Source of the DNA: Halicephalobus mephisto
Lineage: Eukaryota > Nematoda > Chromadorea > Rhabditida > Panagrolaimidae
Assembly: GCA_009193035.1 (NCBI GenBank)
Contig: SWDT01000001.1
Coordinates: 2,108,001-2,172,000 of the forward strand
DNA length: 64,000 nucleotides
Direction: 5' to 3'
Made by a program: the position numbers and the translations under genes. How positions within the stretch are numbered: position 1 is the stretch's first letter; each line of letters starts with the position of its first letter. Positions 46,370 through 56,750 of the stretch are shown here, piece by piece. The notes under the pieces were generated by a model, which was not told the origin of the DNA, made no database searches, and saw only the letters and a program-made list of their open reading frames with translations.

Positions 46370-47752
46370 ATGTATTTTGCATTTCTGCTGTGGTGCTTCT
46401 TCTTATTCATTACAGTATCTGCTGATTTTTGCAGAGTCGAGTACCCCAACCAGATTGCTTCCTCCTACAAATGCTATGAATCGAATGTCAAAGGATGTTC
46501 AGTAGTCAAATATATACAAAACACCCAAAATGGGGGATCTGATATCCGTTATCAGTGCTTGTCCGAACTTGCTCGACTTCATCGTGAGTCTTAATCTTAT
46601 TCTTACATTTTTGGGAAAATATACACTCATAGTGTTTTTTATGTAATGTACAACTTAATTAATTGCTGTGTATAAGGTAAATTGCAAAAAGTTATTTCTC
46701 AATCACGCAAAAATACTAATTTTACAATACAGCTTTAAGGGGAAAGATTTCACTTTCGTCTGTTTCATTGCTGAGAGTAGGAAAATGTACACTATTGTAT
46801 TATTTTTTAAATCTTCGTCAAAAGAGCAATCTAATAATAAAAATATCTGCCATGCTTTGCAATAACTTCAAACACCCTATCTTCTGTGAAAATAACTATA
46901 TTTTCCAAGATCTCTTAGGGAATAGTAAAGGAATTTTGAATTGAAGTACTGTCCTGCTGAAAAGTGAACCCGTTACTCGAACAAATGAAGATAATTTCTT
47001 TTCCAGTACTACTTAATGCCTGCTTTTCATTTGCCTAAAAGTGAAAGCGATATTCGATTTTTCAAAACACTAAAATCCTACCTAAATTACAAGGGTATCT
47101 CCATCAATAGTTTACTTGGAAAATTATTTAGATTCCTTATGCAGATCATGCCAATAATAGTTATATATTTAGATCATTAAAAATCATTCCCTTTGATAAA
47201 AAAATAATTTTAAAATAGGAGATGAATCTACATTTATATTTAAAAAACTATCTTTCAAGGGCATTATATATCAATAATAACAGAGAACAATATAAAAATA
47301 AGTTAAGAAACAAAATTAAAGAGTGTATATTTTTCTAGAGGTTTAGTTTAGCATATTATATTTCTCTTTAAGCAATGTTCGCCGTTATGGAATGTCCCCA
47401 ATCTTACGAAGATGCCCACTGTTATGATCAATATTCAACGCGATTGATTGAATACCAGCTGGTCGATAACCTGAGACTGCGAGAACAGACTGTTGGGGAT
47501 GTCCTTAAACTTCACGGGATAGAGAAATTTTGTTGCTGTACCGGAGACAATTGTAACCAGGTGAATCGTCAGATGGAAGAGATTGTTCGCCCGAAGGAAA
47601 TCGTTTTCGACAGATACGCGGAATATGAAATCAAAAGACCGTATCCCCCTTCTGTTGGAGATGAGACCTATGCCCGATATTATGGAGGCTATAGTAATGT
47701 CCCATTCCTTACTTTCAACATCTTTCTCGTACTTTTCGTACTTTTGATTTGA
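46370..47752 (+). CDS. Ly6/three-finger-type secreted protein with GPI-like tail, 197 aa
   Basis: Two exons (46370-46583, 47373-47752) separated by a 789-nt intron. The first encodes a signal peptide (MYFAFLLWCFFLFITVSA) and DFCRVEYP, YKCYESNVKGCSVVKY, RYQCLSEL. The second adds MECPQSYEDAHCYD and the family-typical end KFCCCTGDNCNQ. The CC..DNCN closing motif and ten or so cysteines fit a three-finger (Ly6/uPAR, or TGF-beta-receptor ectodomain-like) fold. After a hydrophilic linker the protein ends in a hydrophobic tail, FLTFNIFLVLFVLLI, without following charges, as for GPI anchoring. The ODR-2/HOT group is a nematode example; orthology is not shown. The intron is unusually long here and the TTTAAG acceptor is non-ideal, so the junction needs RNA support. 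Confidence 0.68.
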
Positions 47753-48823
47753 AATTCCACCTTTATCGTATAATTAACGACCCGTGAATGGTACTACACA
47801 TTATCACTTGTTTCGAAAAGGTTGTTCTTGTCGTGTAAAACAATTCATATATAAAAAAAATCAACTTCCTACGAATAATGACTTCAAGGAGTGGACGACG
47901 CGCTCACATGAGTTAAAAACCGGCTAGTCCGCTTTAAAGCTCAAGAGGCACGCGTCTTGGAGCAAATCGGAAGCATTTTCAACATTTGTTTGTTAAAGAC
48001 TTGGTTCTTTTGTTGGGAAGAGAGAGCTTCTTTCCGTTCACACTGAAATGAGTCAGCGGTTGATCCAGGTTAACGTTAATCAGCTTTCTCTATGAATCAA
48101 TTTCGATAAACATGATTGTTAAAATACAGTTTTAGTACCGATGAAATTCCGTTATTCAACTTTCGCTTCCGTGTTCTTCACTTTGGTGTTTTTTCGTTGT
48201 ATAAACGGGATATGGCTATTTTAGAAGTTATTCACTGTTAGTTCCCCCAAAATCAACTTCAATTGTTGAATTTCTTTTCTAAAATAATTAGCTCTGGCAT
48301 GTTCTTTCCGTCAAATTCTTTTTTAAATGAGCAGTGAGTTAGAACTTGTACTCTTTTTGTAATCAATGGTTCTCTTCTCACGCATTGCCAATGGCAGGTA
48401 GGGAAACCAAGGTACCAACTCTTTCAGGGTGACCAAATTGGCCCTTGAAATGCGAGCGTGAAGCCATAGATTGTCTTCCATAACATATTTTACTTCTGAG
48501 CTCGGATTACTAGCCGTTCCCAATTGCAAGTGTAATCTTGTTTCTTTTATATTTCAAATTTATTTTTTCTACTTTATCGAAACTTACGAGTCACGTTTGT
48601 CAGTTTTTTGGTTGGCAAACACCTTTTTACTTGACTGCGCAACTTTTTCATTTAGGTTCTTTTTCGTCCAGCTGTTTGAACCTAGGCGTGTGAAGCAAAA
48701 ATACCTTGGGCAAACTTTTCCCGAAAACCTAGATCGATCACGCGTCGGGAATCATGATCTTGTGTGTGTTTTGAATTAATTCTGGAATTCAGTTAGAGGA
48801 AAATAATTTATACTTTCAGGAAA
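47753..48823. other. 1.1 kb intergenic region
   Basis: No gene is supported; the frame at 48471-48779 lacks coding character. TACTTTCAG at 48811-48819 just before the next ATG is a likely trans-splice acceptor. Confidence 0.45.
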
Positions 48824-50147
48824 ATGAATAACTTGCTCTGCAGAAGGGTTTGTTGTTGCTGTTATTCCGAGAGAAAAAATGGAAATCCTGTTACTCTTAC
48901 TAGAGGTAAATATCCTTGAAATGTGTCAAAATAAGAGAAAAACAATTTCAGCAGAGACAATCACTGTCCAGCCAACAACGAGTGCTGCAATGGAAATGAG
49001 TCAGCTGAGTAATGAGGAATCTAGGAATCCAAAAACGAAGAAACCAAGAAACAGTTCAGGCGCTTCCGAACTTGATGAGATTGACTTGAATGAGAGACTT
49101 CCGACAGATGAGGATTTACAACCGGCTTCTACCGCTGCTGACCGCTCATTTGCTGTAGCAGTGACGGACATGATGTTGGATGAAATCCACGATGAGCCTT
49201 TTGAGCAGCAAGAAAAGATTACTGAAGAAGACACCAGCAAAATTGATCCGGATGCTGTAATTGAAGCTACGGAAGAAGAAGTTAGGAATACTTTGACTAA
49301 ACCACTCAAAAAGGGGACTAAGGATGAAGCTACAGTCCAGAAAGATGAAAAGGAAATAGAAGCTAAAAGTCTATCTGAAGAGGAGAATTCCCCATCGAAA
49401 CCACTGAGGACAAATACCAGTACAGATGAAATTGTCGAAGAATCTGCGTTATCTAAGACTGATGATGGATTAGCTCCTCTTGAACCTTCAGAAGGTGCCG
49501 ATGATTCTGTAGAATCGCCTAAAGTTTGTGATATCGAAGAAGAGAATACGGAAGAAAGGAAGATCCTAAGAAACATAGAATCCGTTCCTAATCCTGAAGA
49601 AGATATAATTGCAGTTAAACCAGCAACTGTGCATGAAGCTGAAGTGGAATCGATGATTGACTACGGAGAGAACAAAGAAGACGAAGTTGAAGTGGAGCAG
49701 GCTCATTCTGTCGAAGAAGTTTTGCCCTCTGAGCATAATGTCCCCGAAGATGCTGTCGACGATGAAACTACTGCTTCCACTGATCTTGAAATGAAGGAAT
49801 CTCACTCAGCTCAGCCTCCAGAGAGTCCAGAGCCTCCTCCACTACCCAAAGACCCTCCTCCTGCTTCTCCTGTCGTATCAACAAACAAGCCTAGCATGTA
49901 CGGTAATTTATCTGAATCTGATTCTTCTGAGACAGAGTCAGAAAGTCTCTCAGTTCCCCGGAAGAAACCCAACAGAGTGAGTGTCAAACAGACAAATGTG
50001 GTCATAACCAAAGTGACAGCCATAGATGCTCCAAATGTTGAAGAAGTTTCTGATTTTGAGAGCATTGCTACGAATGGTACAAACAATGAAAGGCCAAGAG
50101 GATATATTGTTCTAACAGATGAAGAGTTTAGTGAAAAAGTTATCTAA
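48824..50147 (+). CDS. Acidic intrinsically disordered protein with N-terminal Cys cluster, 425 aa
   Basis: Two exons (48824-48905, 48952-50147). The first exon encodes MNNLLCRRVCCCCYSERKNG: five cysteines beside basic residues at the extreme N-terminus, a pattern typical of S-palmitoylated membrane anchors (inference). The rest has no cysteine cluster or fold: it is Glu/Asp/Ser/Thr/Pro-rich, with a basic patch KTKKPRN early on, many casein-kinase-2-like acidic Ser sites (SESDSSETESES), and a proline-rich segment PPESPEPPPLPKDPPPASP that could bind SH3 domains. The C-terminus is GYIVLTDEEFSEKVI. It looks like a peripheral membrane scaffold. I recognise no family. Confidence 0.72.
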
Positions 50148-50334
50148 ATCTTGCTTCTAAAACAGATATTATTATAATCTAGAGCTTTCCATGACATTGC
50201 GAACCTGCTTTTCGTTTTATTCGAAAATATTTTCTTGTTTTTATGTGGTTGTTTTCGAATAAAACGGACTATCAGACCGGATTAAATCAAAGCTGGATGA
50301 AAAAGAGAAAAATAGTGTTTTTTGTACCACTAAA

Positions 50335-51021
50335 ATGAAAAGAATTTCTTTAATTGTCTTTTCATTAATTATTTGTAATCAGGTTTCTGGAAATTTCAGT
50401 ACTAGGAGATTCCTAAACGCGAAATTCAAGGATGAAGTGCTTCCATTCTTAATTGGATTACCTGAAAAAATAAACAAGAATTTTCGGACGTTATTTTTCC
50501 ACAAATTCAACCTTTACTCAAAAACTGAACTGGAGCGATATCTGGACAAACAAGGACCTGTCAAGGTTTATAATTAAACATTATCCAAAAATTGGATTGT
50601 AGAAATCTTATTCCACATAAGAAGAACAATCAATAAATTTCTTTAAATTCGTTATCGAAGATCACAGACGAAGATACGCAAATATTTCACCAGAATCCAA
50701 AGTTGCTGATGAAGCTGTTTTTGTGAGTGCCACCTTCACTTTTATATTCATTTTTTATTGTAGAATACAATTACAAGCATGAACTTGACTCAAGAGAAAT
50801 GTGAACAAATTCTCAATTTCTCCAATAAAATATCTGATAACATAAAAGATAAAGCCAAAATCACAGTTTCTAAAGGTTGTGGCAAAAAATATTCTCTCAA
50901 AAGCCAATTGTATAAAAAGAAGATAAATTTGTATTCATTTTTTAAAATTACAAGAGTTGAATTTAGGAATTTAAATAATAAATTGATTATGAGAACAATT
51001 TTTTCGAATCTAAATTATTAG
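50335..51021 (+). pseudogene. SXP/RAL-2 (DUF148)-like secreted protein gene, reading frame interrupted
   Basis: The first exon (50335-50566 or so) encodes a signal peptide (ISLIVFSLIICNQVSG) and LPFLIGLPEKINKNFRTLFF... ELERYLDKQGPVK, the first half of a DUF148 domain. The second half is at ~50640-50722 (EDHRRRYANISPESKVADEAVF) and 50764-51021 (NTITSMNLTQEKCEQILNF...), joined by a clear GTGAGT...TTGTAG intron. Between 50567 and 50640 I find no GT-AG pair that joins the halves in phase: donors at 50557 and 50567 are phase 0, and no phase-0 acceptor opens the next exon. The gene may carry a frameshift, or an indel in the sequence, or a junction I missed. DUF148 proteins are small nematode secreted proteins of uncertain function. 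Confidence 0.5.
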
Positions 51022-51654
51022 AGTACGAGGTTATGGCAAATTTCCATTGATTGGATAGGGAAGACAAAGTCAAAACTACTTTTTTATCATTAAAAGCAGC
51101 TCATTATATCTTTTTGACAAAAACAGCAAGAAAACTAGAAGAATGCTTAAAAACTCAATAATCGGTCTTGTGCTGCAAAAAACATATTTTCAGAATCCTG
51201 TTTTCAGTAGACCCAAGTTGTCAAGCTAGATAACGAATTTATTAATATAGAAATTAAGCAAAACATTTATGTTGTGCATTTGAATTCAAATTTCTAATTT
51301 CCTTAACATGAGTTTCATTATTCGAAAGTATATTAATCCTTTGTTTGCATTGGGCAATATTCTTTCAACACCATATTTGGGCCCCAGGTTCTTGATATTA
51401 TATTAAGCGATCTCGACTACGTAATTCTATGACGTGAGATCGACATTCTTATTTAATTTTGGAAAACAATGACTGTTTAAAAATATCAATGTAATTTCTA
51501 ATGCATGTTGTACAGCTATCTTAATTACTGAACTCCGTATCAAAAAATTGCACTTTTCCCTTTTGAAAGAAACAAATTTTTCACAACTGTATTGGAAAAC
51601 AGGAAAATCTTTTATAAAACCCGTATAAACTACTGTTCGTTAAAGCAAATCCAA
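51022..51654. other. Intergenic region between convergent genes
   Basis: 633 nt, very AT-rich. No gene, RNA or repeat is supported. Confidence 0.45.
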
Positions 51655-53174
51655 CTACTTTTTTCTTCCCGGAATGTCGATATCCACTTCCCCAGGAGGG
51701 AACGAGGTCGAGGTTGTAATAGGCTGATTTACAGTATTTCTAAGAGCGTAAGGGAGAATACCCCCTTCAGTATTTCGAATTCTGGGACGATGGGTATTTC
51801 CAATGACGAGCTGATGAATTTCTGTTCCAGCCCTCACTTTGCAATCACAACAAGACCCAGCGACCATCGTCGTCGGACTCCATTTCCCATTTACCCTCCT
51901 GAGAACATCGACTTGTCTATATCTCTGAGTACAAGAACCCCAGCCAGAGAGGCAAAAATCATTCTCTTGGCAAACAAGTTCATTGAGAATCGGAGGGAAG
52001 TAATCATCTGGTAGTTTTCTCCAAGTCCAGCAAGCAGTACACAGATTGAGAAAGTCAGTTTCATCACTTTCTGCATCTCCTTTTTCTGCACAGCTAATCA
52101 CAAACCTTTGTCCTGGAATATAATTATTATTAAATTGAAACTATAGTAGATTTTACCGATGATTTTGGTTCCATCACTAACGTTAGGGGTGCTTCTCTTC
52201 TTCCTTCCAAGCCCAAGCAAACTATTAATAAAAGCCACTTTGGCAGCGATCAAAGCTTCCAACGGATTTGGAGTTCCTGGGCTCACTGGCTGAGGGGCAG
52301 GGGTAGGAGCAGGAGCGGGATAGGAATATTGTGCCGGATATGTAAGGATCGGTTGAGGTTGACTGGGAGCTGGGAATTCACCGACTGCTTCTAAGATATC
52401 ATATACTTGAGCAGTTACTCTTTGTCCATCAAGAACTGTTTGATATTGAGGTCCATTTGAGTCACTCAAAGAATTGATAACTTGCTGGGAATGTGAAGTT
52501 GCGGGGAATCTAGCGTAAGCTGGAACGTACTTCTCTCCCGCTTGGATTAACTGCCTCACATATACTGGGGTTATTGTCGGAGGGCCTCTGAGAACCCTTC
52601 TCCTGGTCATCCAGAATTTCCGACATCTGAGTGGATGAACATCCTTTAATTCCGGTAGAGGAAAGGAAAATCGAGATTGGAAATTTTGGGGGATAAATCC
52701 TATTTCTTTCAATCTGTAAAAGAGCAACGCAGCACACTGAATGCATTCTTCGGTGGTGCAATTGTAATCCATTCGATTCTAAAAGATAACATTGATCAGT
52801 CTTCAAAGAGATTCGCTTACTAGTGAATGAGAGTTGTAATCGTCTACAGTAAAATCCACAAAAGCAACAATAGCTTCTTCCACAGAAGCCGCCAAATATT
52901 TCGAATCATAAGCAATGCATCGATCGGAATTAGGAGGGATCACACAAGGACACTACAATCAATCACCTAATTATCACCTAATTAAACTAAATAAACCTAC
53001 TTGTTGTACTGTATTCCCTTCATCAAATCTCTGTCTTAGTAACTCTCTGAAACTCACACTTGGACTTGTTTGAGTCTCCAAGACTCCAGTTCCAACTGTA
53101 ACTGAATTTCCTTGACTAATGCATGAAGGCAACATTTCAGTTAATAAAAGTATCCATGAAAGTAGATTGATCAT
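51655..53174 (-). CDS. Secreted preproprotein with C-terminal cystine-knot-like domain (Trunk/PTTH, Spatzle or IL-17-like)
   Basis: Four exons (53174-53001, 52952-52821, 52778-52157, 52112-51655) give 461 aa. The signal peptide is LLSWILLLTEMLPSCIS. The propeptide has CPCVIPP, a Cys-containing TTEECIQCAALLFYR, and a Pro/Ala-rich linker. A furin-type site GRKKRS precedes the mature part. That part has nine cysteines: ISCAEKG, LCTACWTWRKLPDDYFPPIL, ELVCQENDFCLSGWGSCTQRY, VDVLRRVNGKWS, then AGSCCDCKV. The order (C..C..LP..FP..L....C....C...C.....VLRR..W....CC.C) is that of secreted cystine-knot ligands; Trunk/PTTH and IL-17 both come close. Prepro organisation with a dibasic site supports a secreted ligand. 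Receptor and exact family are unknown. Confidence 0.75.
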
Positions 53175-53587
53175 TTTCACTGCCACTGGAAGACCAGTGA
53201 GATATTAACAATCACATTAAAATCCTGCTCCTCCGATCTCCCGAATGAAAAAAGTTGAATAAAATTGGGTTTTCCTTTCTTAAAGTTACACTTGTGAAAT
53301 TGTCAGTGATGTCTGTCCCAAATGATCTAATCTCCCTAGATCATCAATCAATTCTTTGTACTTTTAATGGCCTTCGAAATTTCAAAAAATATCACTTTAC
53401 TCAACTATTTCGGAAAATGAACTACTTATGACTTCTAGTTACAAATAATTCATATCTGTACACGATTTACAACCACAAAAGAATGTAGGAAGATGGATTT
53501 TGGCAGAAGAAAAATGCGGAACGTGCAAGATCAAGCAATAGCTGATATGTTCAGACTGACTGTATGATAGCGATAATAACAGTAAAG
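53175..53587. other. Intergenic region between the cystine-knot gene and the FGD gene
   Basis: 413 nt separating two minus-strand genes; presumably the promoter of the cystine-knot gene and the 3' end of the FGD gene. No motif stands out. Confidence 0.45.
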
Positions 53588-56419
53588 CTAAGCATTTTTC
53601 CGCTGGTCATCAGAAGGGAGATCTGCGTTCGCCGAAAGAATCAAAGCAGCCATCCACTCTGCACGATCAGTTTCAGTAGGGGTGGTAAAAACATATAGAC
53701 GGTTCATATGTCGGAGAGAGAAGGAGTGTTTCTCATTCAGTTGTTCGATCTCGCACCCAGATAGGGGAAGCATCGCAACAGCATTGTCTTCCTGGAATTT
53801 ATCTAGTGAGTTTAATACGTACTAACTGATAACATCCTTACATCCTCATCAAGATACGAGTAAATGCAGAAGTTTTTCCTCAAGACGAAGTATCTGTTTA
53901 AAGTTTTTCCTGAAGGTCCTTTGAACTTCATGTGCCCGAATTTCACTACATCTTCCGTGTGAGCAGGAATTCCCAACAAGTCTTGTCGGACCCCAATCAT
54001 TCGATTTTCCTTGTTCGCTGATTTATCCTGAAAACGGAATTTATGATCCGATTATGTTAATGGTTGGAAACTCACGTTGTATTGACGGACACATTCATTA
54101 CAGATTCGGAGTCTCTTCGGATGGTGTCTCATCTGCCCGAAGCACTTTTTGCAATAACGTTGACCACATTTGTTACAACTAATACTAGACACAAACCACG
54201 AGAAATCAGTATCACACTTTGAACAGGATTTTTTTTCAGACCTTGGTGATGTTAGACTATTGTTAGACATGGAAGAAGTAAAGGATTTCTTTCTCTGATG
54301 AACTTCGCTGATGGCCAGCCAGATACTGTCGATTATTTCTTTTTTCTCTTGAGGGGATTCAGTGAAGAGCTCAACTCTGGTTGCAGGACCGTTATGACTA
54401 TCAGACCCACGGATGTAGAAGGAATTTTCTCTTTCGAGATTGTCCCCATCACACAGTTGGGTGAATAGAGCATCAAAGATGGCACGTACCCTGAATTTGC
54501 CTCCAAGGGCAATTGACCGTTCACTAGCTACGAGTATGATATCATTGAAAACGAAAATATGTCGTTCTTCGACTTTGTCACTAGAAGATGAGATTTTCAT
54601 CAATTTCGCTTTCTTTAATAATTCTCGACCAGGAGACACGAGTGAAATTGAATTTCCAAGGAGTTCTTGTACTTCGAGTACATTTCGATAACGGTCCTGA
54701 AAAAACAAAGTGAGGGTGAAGGAGGTAAATTATCAATTTGCTTACCAGTCTCCTCATCATCTCGTTAGCGTGGGATGCCGCTTCCAGAACGAGTTCAAGA
54801 GATTTCTCAGTGTCTGCATAATCAATGTCTTCAGGAGATAAGTATTTTAGATACTCCTTCAGTAGCAATTGATATCTCATCACTCTCTGAACAGGGCAGA
54901 TCATATGGGACATTAGGGGGAGATTTTCGCACTCTGGCATTTTTTCATAGAGAGCGACAATATCTGCAAATTTCTTTTTCTTCTTCAAGCAGTCCTCAAA
55001 GAGCTGAATGGAGTTCTTGTAATTGTTGGTGTATTCAGAATACATTTTCATAAACGGAGCCTGCTTTTTAAAGATATCGCTTATCCTTCTCAGTGATTGC
55101 CATTCCCTCACTCTATTCAAGAGTTGGGGTAACAAGTGGTGGTTGTGGAATTGATAAAGACTAGAAATATTTGCAAATAGATTGGCCATTTGCTTCTTGT
55201 CGAGGATTTTCTCCTTCTCGACTTCGTTCCTGAATTTCTCTAAAAGTGACAACTTGGCAACATAACGAGCTTCAGAGTCGACAATTTCGTTGACAGCATG
55301 CAAGGCCTTTTCATGCTTTTGAAGTGACTGTGGTTTGATCTTTGGTACTTTTCCAGTGTCAGTGATGAGAGCAGAAACTGTATCAGCTATCTCTGAGAAA
55401 TCTGAATGAGAATGACGGTCATCTTCAATCGAACGGAAGGACGGAGTCTTAGATGACCTTTGAGGACTGAAAATGAAATCCACTATTTGGGTCTTAACAG
55501 GGTAACAACTCACAGCATATGCTGAAAAGTAACAGCAGATTTGGAATCAGGTAACGCAAATCTTTTCCAAATGAGATCTTCATCGTCATTTTCATCTTCA
55601 GACAGATCGTTATCAGGTTGATTATTCAGTTTGATGGAGAATCCTCCATCAGGGCCTTTGTACTCGAGAAAAGCTCGGAATTTACACTTGGATTCTTGTC
55701 TAACTCCATTTACATACGTTTCTCGCCTTGTGTACCTGGAGCTGAAAGCCTTTGAAGATTTTGTACGAGTAACTGTAGTCCCGTCTGGATTCACAATGGT
55801 CTCAGTTGTTTCTGGAGGAGAATCAAAGATGGAAGGCTGTGTTCTCATTTTTGTGAAGAGATCTGGGAAAGTCTTCTGAAGTTGGTCTCTCTTTTGTACT
55901 AGGAGATTCATAAATTCATCATTTCTGTTAAGTAACGTTCCAGAGAAGATGTTCTGAAAGGATTATGATAAAAGTTACAGGACAATTAATTAACGTACTT
56001 CATTGTCAAAATGACTAGGAACTTGCGAATCATATTGAGTGTGTCTGAGACCACCCACGTCGCCGGTAAGAAACTCGGTCTTTTCCTCCAATTTGGCTTC
56101 CTTACCGTTGCAAAACTCGAGTCTCTTTGTATGTTGAGTGCAATTGACTTTCAATTTCCTTCTCTTTGTAATCCTGCTCTCCTCTTTTCCATCTGCGGAT
56201 ACTACGGTGTAAGTGACGACATGTACTTTGCAATTGTCTTCAGGATCAATTTCTTCTGACTAAAAATTTACTATTAACTCATAATTAATGAGTAATTCCA
56301 AATGAAACCTCTTCTATACTCTTGATTTCGCCTCCATCTAGATCGATATCTGGAGGTGCTTTGAATTTGTCAAACGTTTTCAACATAAAATCCGGAGCTG
56401 TAATAGCCATTCCAGCCAT
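53588..56419 (-). CDS. exc-5: FGD-family RhoGEF (DH-PH-FYVE-PH), EXC-5-like
   Basis: Seven exons (56419-56309, 56259-55999, 55953-55514, 55466-54746, 54696-54076, 54027-53842, 53791-53588) give 847 aa. The N-terminal ~320 residues are hydrophilic. The DH domain (about 325-510) has HAVNEIVDSEARYVAKLSLL, LLPQLLNRVREW and MSHMICPVQRVMRYQLLLKEYL. A PH domain (~540-655) includes ERHIFVFNDIILVASER. A FYVE-type zinc finger (~670-720) has four CxxC pairs (CSKC, CNKC, CKKC, CNEC). A second PH (~735-840) has RYFVLRKNFCIYSYLDED and RAEWMAALILSA. This order defines FGD proteins, Cdc42 activators; C. elegans EXC-5 controls excretory-canal lumen size and endosome recycling. The finger lacks the canonical R(R/K)HHCR, having SSISCNKCG instead. 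Confidence 0.92.
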
Positions 56420-56619
56420 TTTCTAGAAATTAACTCATAAACAACGACAAATTTTCTTCCTGGAACAGCAATAAAAGTAACGCGTGTTGGAGGACACGAA
56501 ATGAATTCCTGCCACGAACTTCCTGAGAATCATAGCAAGCCCGACAATTTCAAAAAGTGGGTAAAAATTCACGTCAAGATTAATCTAAGAAAAAGCAAAG
56601 TTGAAAAAAATTCTATAAT

Positions 56620-56750
56620 TAAAGTTGTTTTTCTTATTTTCGTTATTGTAAGCATGTTTACTGTGGGACAAACATATTATAGAAGAGTATCTTGTCGATC
56701 AAGTTTCAGAGCAAAGCATGGAACACATCAAAGCCCATGACAGCGCGAAA
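56620..56750. repeat. Diverged repeat, copy 1
   Basis: This ~130-nt block aligns with 58905-59020 in the same orientation. Shared landmarks are an ACAAACAT/ACAAATGTA block, TATAGAAGA, GATCAAGTT, and AACACATCAAAGC versus GCCACGTCAAAGC. By eye identity is about 65-70% with few gaps. No terminal repeats or target duplication are evident. Confidence 0.45.

Noticed and set aside
56501..56740. 79-codon frame with a hydrophobic segment as a small membrane protein
   Set aside because: A diverged second copy 2.3 kb away has the frame broken, so it is better explained as repeat DNA; start is in a region with no promoter signs.
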